This document shows positions 8,595 through 16,029 of a DNA stretch of 64,000 nt, in pieces. The stretch is from an uncultured Oscillospiraceae bacterium (lineage in GTDB: Bacteria > Bacillota > Clostridia > Oscillospirales > Oscillospiraceae). How positions within the stretch are numbered: position 1 is the stretch's first letter; each line of letters opens with the position of its first letter. The stretch covers positions 1 through 64,000 of the forward strand of contig CAKTNP010000002.1 of the NCBI GenBank assembly GCA_934589155.1. Reading direction: 5' to 3'. A program made the translations under genes and the position numbers. Under the pieces are notes generated by a model. The model saw nothing but the letters and a program-made list of their open reading frames with translations, was not told where the DNA came from and ran no database searches.

Positions 8595-8632
8595 CAGGGC
8601 CCGGCGGTCTCCCGCCGGGCCCTGTCTCTTTT
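8595..8632 (+). terminator. Terminator of the DUF4236 gene
   Basis: A 13-bp perfect GC stem (CAGGGCCCGGCGG / CCGCCGGGCCCTG) with a 4-nt loop and a TCTCTTTT tail. Confidence 0.9.
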
Positions 8633-9061
8633 GCCGTTCCCAGCCCCGCCCGCTGCCCCGGGCCGGTATTGGAGTTGTCCCACGTTCGGCCTCTGCACTT
8701 GTAGGGGCTGATGCCCACATCAGCCCTGCTTTGCAAAAATTGGGTTTCTGCAAGGAGAACGGCCCCCGGCGGGTGGCTTTCTGCTCGTGCAGAAAGTCAC
8801 CAAAGACACGCCAGGGGGCAGGGCTTTTTACAAAGACGCCCCGCCCCCTGTACCCCCACCCTCCGAAGATTGGATAGATGTCCTAATTTACCATTTGGGC
8901 GATTTCGTAAACAGAATCGCCCCTCCGCCTAGGATTTCAAAGAAAGCAAATGGCACCCATGCAATACAGTCCTTCCGCTGTTCTATTAAAAACTTCCACT
9001 ATTTTACAGCTGCCGTCCGGGACTTTCACCCCCGTAGGATTCCATGCCCAGGCCCCTATAT
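8633..9061. other. Non-coding interval with hairpins, likely degraded interspersed repeat
   Basis: No supported gene. Three inverted repeats are visible: GGGCTGATG/CATCAGCCC at 8705-8726, a 12-bp stem with one mismatch around TCGT at 8773-8800, and GGGCGATT/AATCGCCC at about 8896-8923. The 'GTAGGGGCTGATG' block and the 'AGAAAGTCACCAAAGACACGCC' style block resemble short repeats I associate with intergenic DNA of related Clostridia; this is recollection and needs a genome-wide copy count. Confidence 0.5.
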
Positions 9062-9100
9062 AAAAGCGGGATAGAAACCTTCGGTTTCTATCCCGCTTTT
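9062..9100 (-). terminator. Terminator after the metal-sensor gene
   Basis: An 18-bp perfect stem (9062-9079 with 9083-9100) with T-rich ends on both strands. It lies 14 bp beyond the stop of the ArsR/SmtB-type gene and probably works in that direction. Confidence 0.85.
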
Positions 9101-9113
9101 GTTTATCGTCTCT

Positions 9114-9410
9114 TTACTCCAGCACGTGCTCCAGACCCATCTGCAAAATGGTGGCCACATGGTCGTCCGCCAGGGAATAGAGCATGTTCTTCCCCTCCCT
9201 GCGGAATTTGATCAGATGCATCTGCTTCAGGATCCGGAGCTGGTGGGAAATGGCGCTCTGGGACAGATCCCCGGCCTCCACAATATCGCTGACGCAGCGC
9301 TCGGACTGGCCCAGCAGGGTCAGGATATGGACCCGGGTGGGATCCGCAAAAGCCTTAAACAGCTCCGCGATCTGCTCCATGGTCTCTTTTTCCGGGATCT
9401 TCGCGTCCAT
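9114..9410 (-). CDS. ArsR/SmtB-family metal-sensing repressor
   Basis: A 98-residue winged-helix repressor. The recognition helix region is LSQSAISHQLRILKQ (about 49-63). The C-terminal helix carries D82-x-H84-x10-H95-x2-E98, the exact spacing of the zinc ligands in the alpha-5 site of SmtB; the alpha-3 site has only one cysteine (C39), so a zinc sensor of the SmtB/CzrA kind is more likely than a CadC-type Cd/Pb sensor. It follows the P-type ATPase by 71 bp on the same strand and should repress that pump and itself, releasing DNA when Zn is bound. A candidate operator lies just downstream of the pump promoter (12109-12124). Confidence 0.92.
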   Translation of the reverse strand: MDAKIPEKETMEQIAELFKAFADPTRVHILTLLGQSERCVSDIVEAGDLSQSAISHQLRILKQMHLIKFRREGKNMLYSLADDHVATILQMGLEHVLE

Positions 9411-9481
9411 AGGCTCCCTCCTGTTCCACAGATTTCTTCTATTTTACCGCAATCCGGCTCCGGTTGCAAGTGTCATTTCCC

Positions 9482-12076
9482 TCAATCCTTGGCGTAAAGG
9501 GCCCGGATGGAGTTCAGCACGCACAGCATGGCCACGCCGGAGTCCGCGAACACCGCCATCCACATGGAGGCGAAGCCGCACAGACCCAGGATCATCACAA
9601 TGATCTTAATGGCCAGAGCGAAGATCACGTTCTGCCAGGAGATCCGGCGGGTCCGTCTGGCAATGGAGATGGACTGGGGAATGGCCCCTACGGAGGAATT
9701 CATGTAGATCACGTCCGCCGCCTCAATAGCCGCGTCGGCGCCGGAGCCCATGGCCGCGCCCACGTCCGCACCGGCCAGCACGGGGGCGTCGTTGATACCG
9801 TCGCCCACAAACATGACGCTGCCCCGGCGGCTCCGGATGTTCTGGAGCTTTTCCAGCTTCTCCTGGGGCAGGAGCTTGGCGTGGACCTCATCGATCCCCG
9901 CCTCCCGGGCCACCGCCTTGGCAGAGGCCTCCGTGTCGCCGGTGAGCATGGCCGTGGCGATGCCCTGTCGCTTCAGGGCGGAAATCGCCTCTCGGGCCCC
10001 TTCCTTCAGAGTATCGGAGATCTCCAGTCGTCCGGCAAAGCTGCCGTCCACGGCGGCCAGGACCTCCGCCCCGGAGTGGGCCGCCTCAGCTCCTGTAACT
10101 GCAATGCCGAAGCGCTCCATGAGCTTCCGGTTGCCGCAGAGGACCTCATGGCCGCCGGTAATGCCCCGGATGCCGTAACCCGCCAGCTCTTCCAGCTCCT
10201 CCGGCTCCGGCAGGGTCAGGCCCCGCTCCTTGGCGGCGGTGACGATGCTGTTGGCAATGGGATGGGTGGAGGTCTGCTCGCAGGCGGCGCAGAGGGCCAG
10301 CAGGGTGTTTTCCTCCATGTCAGCCTGGGGCAGGACCTTCTGCAGGACGAAGTTGCCCTTGGTGATGGTACCGGTCTTGTCCATGACCACGGCCTTCACA
10401 TCGCTGAGGGCCTCAATGGACACGCCGCCCTTGAAGAGGATGCCCCGCTTGGAACCGGCGCCGATGCCGGAGAAGAAGGCCAGGGGCACGCTGAGGACCA
10501 GGGCGCAGGGGCAGCTCATGACCAGGAAGGACAGGGCCGTGTACACCGAGGCGGTGCCGGAGGTGCCGTGGAGCACGCCTACGGTGCCCGTATAAGCGGG
10601 ATCCACAAAATAGTGCCAGCCGGGAATGATCAGGGGCAGCACCAGGGCCACGAAGGCCGCCAGGCCCACCACGATGGGGGTATACACCCGGGCGAATTTC
10701 GTAATAAACCGGTCGATCTTGGGCTTGCTGGCGGCGGCATTCTCTACGGAGTCCAGGATCCTTGTGACCATGGACTCGGACAGAGGCTTTTCCACTCGGA
10801 TCTTCAGCTGGCCGGAGGTGTTGACGCAGCCGGAGGTAACGCTGTCCCCCACGTCCACGTGGACGGGCACCGGCTCGCCGGTAATGGGAGAGGTGTCAAT
10901 GCGGCTCTCGCCGGAGAGGACCACGCCGTCCAGGGGGATCCGGTCGCCGGGCCGGACCAGCAGCACGTCGCCCACCTTCGCATCCTCGGCGGGGATCACT
11001 TCGATCTCTTCGCCGTCTGCCAGGTTGACCACCTCGGGCCGCAGGTCCACGGCGTCCATGATCTGGCTGCGGCTCCGCTCCACGGCCTTGTGCTCGAAGA
11101 ACTCGCCGATCTGATAGAACAGCATGACGCCCACGGCCTCGGAATAGCTGCCGATGGCAAAGGCGCCGACGGTGGCAATGCTCATGAGGAAATTCTCGTC
11201 AAAGAGCCGGCCCTTTATAAGGTTCCGCAGGGCGGTGAGGACCACTTCCCAGCCCAGCAGCACATAGGCCGCAATGAACACGGGGACGGAGGCGGACAGG
11301 CTGCCGAGCATAACTCCGGTATTCTTGAAGATCACGCCCAGGATAAACAGCAGGGCCCCGGCGCAGAGGCACACAAGCTCCCGCTTTTCCTCGTTCCCTT
11401 CCTCCTTCTTGGCGGTCTTTCCCCGGGCCGCCTCCTCCAGGATCTCCACATCGGGCTCCATGGAAACAGCCACCCGCCGCAGCTCCGGCAGCAGGGCCGC
11501 CGGATCCTTGGCCCGGATCCTGAGCTGCTTGGTGGCGTAGGTAATGGTCAGGTCCTCCACGCCCTCCACGGTACGCAGACGGGATTCCAGCTTGGCGGCA
11601 CAGGCGGCGCAGTCCAGATTCTCAACGGTGTAAATGGTGACGCCCTTGCCCATCAGGGGCTGGGACTCCCGGACCTCCTCGTCCTCATGGTCATGGCCGC
11701 AGCAGCCGCCGTGGTCATGGTCGTGGTGATGGTGGTGGTGGTCGTGCCCGCAGCACTCGTCCTCATCATCGTCGTGGTGATGGTGTTCGTGCCCGCAGCC
11801 GCACTCCCCTTTTTCATGATGGTGGTGTGCATGGTGCTCATGATGGCCGCTCCGGTCCTTCCGCTCCGAAACGGTCACATCCGGCTCCATCTCCGCCGCC
11901 ACCCGGCGGATCTCCGGCAACAGGGCGTCGGGATCCTCCGCGGTAACGCGAAGCTGCTCCGTGGCAAAGATAATGGTGACTTCTTCTACTCCGGGGATCT
12001 TCTGGATCTCCCGCTCCAGCTTGGCGGCACAGGCGGCGCAGTCCAGGTTTTCGATCCCATATACTTTTCTGGGCAT
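9482..12076 (-). CDS. zntA: Zn/Cd/Pb-translocating P1B-type ATPase with two HMA domains and His-rich linker
   Basis: An 864-residue membrane efflux ATPase. Order: first HMA domain with NLDCAAC (C13, C16), a His/Asp/Cys-rich linker at about residues 77-135 with runs of four to six histidines and CC pairs, second HMA domain with the same NLDCAAC motif, then the membrane/catalytic core with SCPCALVL, the phosphorylation site DKTGT and GDGINDAP. CPC plus two HMA domains and the partner SmtB-like sensor favour zinc, cadmium or lead over copper. The open frame extends 45 codons further upstream, but ATG at 12074-12076 follows GGGAGGAG and starts the HMA domain. The His-rich linker probably buffers Zn and is longer than in typical ZntA. 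Confidence 0.93.
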   Translation of the reverse strand: MPRKVYGIENLDCAACAAKLEREIQKIPGVEEVTIIFATEQLRVTAEDPDALLPEIRRVAAEMEPDVTVSERKDRSGHHEHHAHHHHEKGECGCGHEHHHHDDDEDECCGHDHHHHHHDHDHGGCCGHDHEDEEVRESQPLMGKGVTIYTVENLDCAACAAKLESRLRTVEGVEDLTITYATKQLRIRAKDPAALLPELRRVAVSMEPDVEILEEAARGKTAKKEEGNEEKRELVCLCAGALLFILGVIFKNTGVMLGSLSASVPVFIAAYVLLGWEVVLTALRNLIKGRLFDENFLMSIATVGAFAIGSYSEAVGVMLFYQIGEFFEHKAVERSRSQIMDAVDLRPEVVNLADGEEIEVIPAEDAKVGDVLLVRPGDRIPLDGVVLSGESRIDTSPITGEPVPVHVDVGDSVTSGCVNTSGQLKIRVEKPLSESMVTRILDSVENAAASKPKIDRFITKFARVYTPIVVGLAAFVALVLPLIIPGWHYFVDPAYTGTVGVLHGTSGTASVYTALSFLVMSCPCALVLSVPLAFFSGIGAGSKRGILFKGGVSIEALSDVKAVVMDKTGTITKGNFVLQKVLPQADMEENTLLALCAACEQTSTHPIANSIVTAAKERGLTLPEPEELEELAGYGIRGITGGHEVLCGNRKLMERFGIAVTGAEAAHSGAEVLAAVDGSFAGRLEISDTLKEGAREAISALKRQGIATAMLTGDTEASAKAVAREAGIDEVHAKLLPQEKLEKLQNIRSRRGSVMFVGDGINDAPVLAGADVGAAMGSGADAAIEAADVIYMNSSVGAIPQSISIARRTRRISWQNVIFALAIKIIVMILGLCGFASMWMAVFADSGVAMLCVLNSIRALYAKD

Positions 12077-12108
12077 TGTGGCTCCTCCCTTGCGTTTTTC
12101 ATTGACAT

Positions 12109-12124
12109 ATGCACATACGCTCAT
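12109..12124 (-). promoter_or_regulatory. Candidate SmtB-type operator
   Basis: On the minus strand ATGAGC-N4-GTGCAT is an imperfect inverted repeat inside an AT-rich tract directly downstream of the pump promoter -10, where a repressor would block initiation. ArsR-family zinc sensors usually bind similar short inverted repeats. The match is imperfect (four of six positions). Confidence 0.45.
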
Positions 12125-12136
12125 GTGTTTGTACTT

Positions 12137-12165
12137 AATATACACCGGCATATCGCCTCTGTCAA
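12137..12165 (-). promoter_or_regulatory. Promoter of the metal-efflux operon
   Basis: Perfect TTGACA (12160-12165) and TATATT (12137-12142) with a 17-bp spacer on the minus strand, 60 bp before the ATPase start. Confidence 0.85.
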
Positions 12166-12222
12166 GAGGGAATTTGCTTTTCCTCCAATTTCCCAAAATT
12201 TTTCCCCGCATGAAGCCCCCCG

Positions 12223-12263
12223 CAAAAACAGGGGCCCGGTCACCCTACGGTGGCCGGGACCCC
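12223..12263 (-). terminator. Hairpin terminator upstream of the metal-efflux promoter
   Basis: Minus-strand stem between 12249-12263 and 12231-12244 with a 4-nt loop, then TGTTTTTG. It would stop transcripts from the dprA side before the efflux promoter. Confidence 0.7.
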
Positions 12264-12383
12264 GGAAACAGCGGTAAGCAGCAGGACCATGAAAAGCTGG
12301 ACTGCCAGAATCACCAGCAGGCCGATGCCCAGGATCCTCCAGATCCGCCGGGCCCGCAAGCAACGCAGAGTAACATGGGCCAT
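12240..12383 (-). CDS. Possible 47-residue single-span membrane peptide
   Basis: A short frame from ATG at 12381-12383 to TGA at 12240-12242. It begins MAHVTLRCLRARRIWR (basic) and continues with about 22 hydrophobic residues (ILGIGLLVILAVQLFMVLLL) before a short tail. It sits between two hairpin terminators, and its stop codon is in the stem of the second. No convincing ribosome site precedes the ATG and no family is recognised, so this is tentative; the hydrophobic pattern is the only positive evidence. Confidence 0.3.
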   Translation of the reverse strand: MAHVTLRCLRARRIWRILGIGLLVILAVQLFMVLLLTAVSGVPATVG

Positions 12384-12390
12384 TCCATAA

Positions 12391-12415
12391 GAAAAACGGG
12401 CGGACTTCGCCGCCC
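12391..12415 (-). terminator. Terminator after dprA
   Basis: Minus-strand GGGCGG/CCGCCC stem (12398-12403 with 12410-12415) followed by GTTTTTC. Confidence 0.75.
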
Positions 12416-12424
12416 CATTTGAGA

Positions 12425-13318
12425 TTAAAACAGCCGAATCTGGCCCGTTGTCAGGCTCTCCAAGTCCCGGAGCCCCTCCGGGGTCACCGGTACGGCACCC
12501 CGCTCCAGGAGGTCCTCGGTGCCGGGCCGCCCGTCGTCTCGGAGGAACAGGGGGCTCCAGCCCCGCTTCAGATTCTCGGCGCAGCCGGCCCAGGTGCCGC
12601 CCACCCCCAGCCGGGGATGGACCCCCAGGACCTTTTCCCCAAGGGCGTGGATCAGCCGGTTCCGGCTGAGAGCCCGCTGGGCGGAAAACGCCTCGTCAAA
12701 GCCTCCCTCGCTGCAATAGAGGATCCCCTTCGGGGCGTTTTTCCGCCGCTCCGCCAGAGAATCTGCCAGGAAGGAGATCACCGTGCCCCCGGCTCCAAGG
12801 CAGGCCCGCTGGCCCAGCCTGTCACAGCCCCGGGCATTTCCGGACACCAGCGTATAGCCCTGACGGGCCGCCTGGGCTCCCGCCTCCCGGGCAAAGGCCC
12901 CGTCCGCCGCATCCGGCTCCCGGGTCCCCACCAGGGAGATCTTCCGTCGGGAAAACAGGGCCGGATCCCCATAATAAAACAGCACCGCCGGGGCCTCCTG
13001 GCCCAGGGCGCTCCACAGATCCGCCGGATAGCCGGGGCTGATCCGGGTCAGGACCCCGATCCCCAGTTCCTCCGCCCGGATCATGTACCGGTCCAGTTCC
13101 CGTTCCTGGGACAGCAGCCCCAGGATCCGCCGGGCCATGGGCGCTTCATAGCCCCAATCCAGCAGCAGCGCCTCCGTGACCTCTCCGCAGGGATCGGTCC
13201 GGTCCTCCATCAGGGCCCGCCTGCCCAGCAGTCGGAACTGCCGCAGCGTCAGGACCGGCCGGTCCGGGCTCCCCAGGCTGCTGCACAGCAGGAGAAACCC
13301 CCGCTCCGCCCCGGTCAT
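12425..13318 (-). CDS. dprA: DprA/Smf-like DNA-processing protein
   Basis: A 297-residue protein of the DprA family, which binds single-stranded DNA and loads RecA during transformation. The N-terminal helical part is followed by the Rossmann-like core: YPADLW near 97, VLFYYGDPALF, ISLVGTREPD and GYTLVSGNARGCD, then SRNRLIHAL. The usual GxR-x-x-TxYG and SGLARGID motifs are altered here (GTREPDAADG, SGNARGCD), so this is a divergent branch and may have a housekeeping or phage-related role rather than classical competence. The start ATG overlaps the stop of the upstream DEAD-box helicase by one base (TAATG), showing translational coupling. Confidence 0.8.
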   Translation of the reverse strand: MTGAERGFLLLCSSLGSPDRPVLTLRQFRLLGRRALMEDRTDPCGEVTEALLLDWGYEAPMARRILGLLSQERELDRYMIRAEELGIGVLTRISPGYPADLWSALGQEAPAVLFYYGDPALFSRRKISLVGTREPDAADGAFAREAGAQAARQGYTLVSGNARGCDRLGQRACLGAGGTVISFLADSLAERRKNAPKGILYCSEGGFDEAFSAQRALSRNRLIHALGEKVLGVHPRLGVGGTWAGCAENLKRGWSPLFLRDDGRPGTEDLLERGAVPVTPEGLRDLESLTTGQIRLF

Positions 13319-14502
13319 TACCGGAAACGCTTCCGCACCACCGGCTCCTTCACTTCCTCCTGGGTCAGGGAGCCGTCGGCATTCAGCTGCATGGGGCGGA
13401 TCACGAAATGGGAATACTTGGCGATCTCATCCAGCTTGGCCTTCTCCGGGAAATTGCCCACGATGGACCAGGCCACGCCCTTTTTCTTGGCCCGGCCGGT
13501 CCGGCCGATGCGGTGGATATAATACTCGTTCTCCTCGGGCACGTCGTAGTTCACCACGCAGTCCACGTCGTCCACGTCGATGCCCCGAGAGGCCACGTCC
13601 GTGGCGATGAGGATCCCCAGCTTCCCCTCCCGGTACTGGCGCATGGTGGCCTCCCGCTGGCTCTGGCGGATGTCGCCGTGGATGCAGGCAGCGTCGGCCC
13701 CGGCCCGGATGAAATCATCGCAGAGCCGCTGGCACATATGCTTGGTGTTGCAGAAAATAATGACCCGCTCAAAGCCCTGGGTCCGAAGGAGCCGCAGGGT
13801 GGTCTCCTCCTTTTCCAGGGGGGTGCAGGTAAGGTAATACTGGTCGATGTCCGGCTTGTCCTCCAGCTTGGGCTCCACGGTGATCTCCACCTCGTCCCGC
13901 TGGTACATCCAGGACACGGTCATGACCTCCTGGGAAATGGTGGCGGAGAACAGGCCCAGGTTCTTCCGGTTCTTGATCTTCTCAATGATCCGGGTCACGT
14001 CCTTGAAAAAGCCCATGTCCAGCATCCGGTCCGCCTCGTCCAGGATCACGGTCTGGATCTTGTCCAGCCGCAGGGTCTTGCGGTTGTAGTGGTCCATGAG
14101 CCGGCCCGGGGTGGCCACCACGATCTGAGGCTTTTTCTCCAGGGCCCGGATCTGGGTGTTGATGCTGGCGCCGCCGTAGGTCACGGCAATGCGGATCCCC
14201 TTGCAGTAAGAGGCCAGGCTCCGGAGCTCGTCCCCGATCTGGATGGCCAGCTCCCGGGTGGGGGCCAGGATCAGCCCCTGGAGGTCCGTGCTCTCCGGGT
14301 CAATATGCTCCAGCATGGGAATGCCGAAGGCAAAGGTCTTGCCGGTGCCGGTGGGGGCCTTGGCGATAACGTCCTTCCACTCCATCAGGGGCGGGATGGC
14401 CTCCCGCTGGACGGAGGTGGGATAGCCGTAGCCCTTTTCCTCCAGGGCCTTCAGAATAGGCTCCGACAGGCCCAGGGCTTCAAACGTAATGTTGCTTTCC
14501 AT
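13318..14502 (-). CDS. DEAD-box ATP-dependent RNA helicase
   Basis: A 394-residue RNA helicase with only the two RecA-like domains and a very short tail. Motifs in order: Q-motif near FEALGLSEPILKAL and YPTSVQ, motif I APTGTGKT at 49-56, PTREL at 81-85, TPGR at 131-134, DEAD at 155-158, SAT at 186-188, and HRIGRTGRA in the C-terminal domain. The frame is open 73 codons further upstream, but the ATG at 14500-14502 starts the family domain and follows AAAGGAA. Expected to unwind RNA duplexes in ribosome assembly or mRNA decay. Cotranscribed with dprA, with which it overlaps by one base. Confidence 0.93.
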   Translation of the reverse strand: MESNITFEALGLSEPILKALEEKGYGYPTSVQREAIPPLMEWKDVIAKAPTGTGKTFAFGIPMLEHIDPESTDLQGLILAPTRELAIQIGDELRSLASYCKGIRIAVTYGGASINTQIRALEKKPQIVVATPGRLMDHYNRKTLRLDKIQTVILDEADRMLDMGFFKDVTRIIEKIKNRKNLGLFSATISQEVMTVSWMYQRDEVEITVEPKLEDKPDIDQYYLTCTPLEKEETTLRLLRTQGFERVIIFCNTKHMCQRLCDDFIRAGADAACIHGDIRQSQREATMRQYREGKLGILIATDVASRGIDVDDVDCVVNYDVPEENEYYIHRIGRTGRAKKKGVAWSIVGNFPEKAKLDEIAKYSHFVIRPMQLNADGSLTQEEVKEPVVRKRFR

Positions 14503-14536
14503 ATTTGTCGTTCCTTTGTTCAAAAAATCTCTATAT

Positions 14537-14565
14537 ATACTACCAGAGTTTCCACCGTTTTGCAA
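14537..14565 (-). promoter_or_regulatory. Promoter of the helicase-dprA operon
   Basis: TTGCAA (14560-14565) and TAGTAT (14537-14542) on the minus strand, 17-bp spacer, 35 bp before the helicase start. Confidence 0.65.
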
Positions 14566-14758
14566 GATTTTCCCGCATCTTCCCGCTCTCCGCCGCGCAG
14601 AGGTTCCGCCACAGCCCTTAGGGAGGGAAAATAATCGGTGCAGGTGCGGATCCCCACCCGGAAGTCTCTCCGTTTTCGCTTTTGTACTATAAGTTAACAT
14701 AATTTTAATTATGTTAATCATTGGCTTACACCTTCACCCCACCCGCCTGTCCATAGGC
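14566..14758. other. Intergenic region with an AT-rich inverted repeat
   Basis: No gene seen. At 14694-14717 two 11-bp arms, TTAACATAATT and AATTATGTTAA, are perfectly complementary around a TT centre. It is strikingly AT-rich against its surroundings and looks like an operator or cruciform-forming site. Confidence 0.6.
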
Positions 14759-14794
14759 AAAAAAGGTCTGCGGTCCGTTTTCAGACCGCAGACC
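14759..14794 (-). terminator. Terminator of the catabolic minus operon
   Basis: Minus-strand stem GGTCTGCGGTC/GACCGCAGACC (14765-14794) followed by six Ts (As at 14759-14764). It lies downstream of the last iron alcohol dehydrogenase. Confidence 0.9.
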
Positions 14795-14840
14795 CATGGG
14801 CTGCTGTTCTATTGGATCCTGCACCGAGTCTCTTCCCTTT

Positions 14841-16019
14841 TTATCCCTTGGCAATGGCCAGAGCGAAGGCCTTTTCCACCTGCTCCGGTGTCGTCATCCG
14901 GTGATTCAGCACGCAGCAGCTGTTTTCGCTGCACTCTTTGCTGTAGCTCCTGGCCTCCTCCAGGGTGATGTAATCCCCCATGGTGGGGAACTCCATCCGC
15001 CGCAGCATGGCCCGCAGATGGTCCACGCCCTTCCGGGCCCCTTCCTCCGGAGACAGGCCGGAGACCTCTGCGCCCATGGACCGGGCCAGATCAAAATACC
15101 GCTGGGGGCAGGAAGGGATCCCGTATTCCAAACAGGCCGGCAGGGACACGCCAACGGAATAGCCGTGGGGCACCCCGTGGTATTTGCTGAGCATGGCTCC
15201 CAGGGCGTGGCTCTCTCCGGCGCCGATGTTCAGGGCCAGGCCCGCCAGCAAGGCCCCCCACATCATGTTCATCCGGGCCGTGAGGTCCTGGCCATCTGCA
15301 TAGACTCGCTCCACGTTGGCGCAGAGCAGCTCTACGGCTCTCAGAGCCAGCGTGTCGCTGACCAGGCAGGGCTCGGCAATGGTGGCCGCATGGACATAGC
15401 TCTCCGCCGCATGGGCCAGGGCGTCCGTAAAGCAGCTGACCATAATGGGCCGGGGCAGACTCACCGCCAACCGGGGATCCAACACTGCCGCGTCAGACAG
15501 GATATACCTGCTTTCCAGCGTCATTTTCCGGTGATTTTCCCGGTTGGCCAGCACCGCGTAAAGGGAGACCTCGGAGCCGGTGCCGCTGGTGGTGGGAATA
15601 CTGATAATGGGGCAGCCCTTTTTCGTAATGGGCTTAGGGTTGGGCCATCGCCGGGTGTATTCCAGCACATTGCCCTCATGGGCCGCCATCAGGGAGATGC
15701 CCTTACCCACGTCCATAACGCTGCCGCCGCCAATGCTCACCACACCGTCGCAGCCCGTCTCCCGGTAGACCCGGCTGCCCGCGTCCACCATGTCGCTGAA
15801 GGGGTCCGGCTCCACACCGTCATAGACGGCGTAGAGGATCCCCTGTCTCCGGCAGGTCTCCTCTGCCAGGGCCAGGCTGCCCGAGGCCCGGACGCCTGCG
15901 TCCGTCACCAGCAGGGGCTTTTTGACCCCCTGCCTTTTCAGGACCTCTCCGATGGCGTCGAAGGCCCCGACTCCCGCCGTGATCTCAATGCCCTCTAGGC
16001 TGTATTGTACGTAACTCAT
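14841..16019 (-). CDS. Iron-containing alcohol dehydrogenase (copy A)
   Basis: A 392-residue group III alcohol dehydrogenase. The NAD-binding GGGSVMDVGKG and the substrate-side PTTSGTGSE motif are present, and iron ligands are expected from the aspartate and histidine of FTDALAHAAESY and the two histidines of SHALGAMLSKYHGVPHG. The start at 16017-16019 is preferred to an ATG eight codons earlier because it leaves a 10-bp gap to the preceding gene and has AAGAGGCG before it. It is the last gene of the catabolic operon. Two paralogues lie in the same locus (20413-21612, 29475-30659). Likely oxidises or reduces a short polyol or hydroxy-aldehyde; substrate unknown. Confidence 0.9.
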   Translation of the reverse strand: MSYVQYSLEGIEITAGVGAFDAIGEVLKRQGVKKPLLVTDAGVRASGSLALAEETCRRQGILYAVYDGVEPDPFSDMVDAGSRVYRETGCDGVVSIGGGSVMDVGKGISLMAAHEGNVLEYTRRWPNPKPITKKGCPIISIPTTSGTGSEVSLYAVLANRENHRKMTLESRYILSDAAVLDPRLAVSLPRPIMVSCFTDALAHAAESYVHAATIAEPCLVSDTLALRAVELLCANVERVYADGQDLTARMNMMWGALLAGLALNIGAGESHALGAMLSKYHGVPHGYSVGVSLPACLEYGIPSCPQRYFDLARSMGAEVSGLSPEEGARKGVDHLRAMLRRMEFPTMGDYITLEEARSYSKECSENSCCVLNHRMTTPEQVEKAFALAIAKG

Positions 16020-16029
16020 AGAGCGCCTC

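Noticed and set aside
8787..9074. A 95-codon frame downstream of DUF4236
   Set aside because: Runs through hairpins of the probable repeat block; composition rich in Pro and Arg with no domain.
9464..12277. A 937-codon plus-strand frame opposite the P-type ATPase
   Set aside because: Shadow of the ATPase coding strand; the valine-rich part is the antisense of the His-rich linker.
12425..13318. Considered as a lysine-decarboxylase-like (LOG) protein because of the altered Rossmann motifs
   Set aside because: The order of N-terminal helices, GTRxP and SGxARGxD-type motifs and the SRNRLI segment fit DprA better; LOG proteins have PGGxGTxxE, which is absent.
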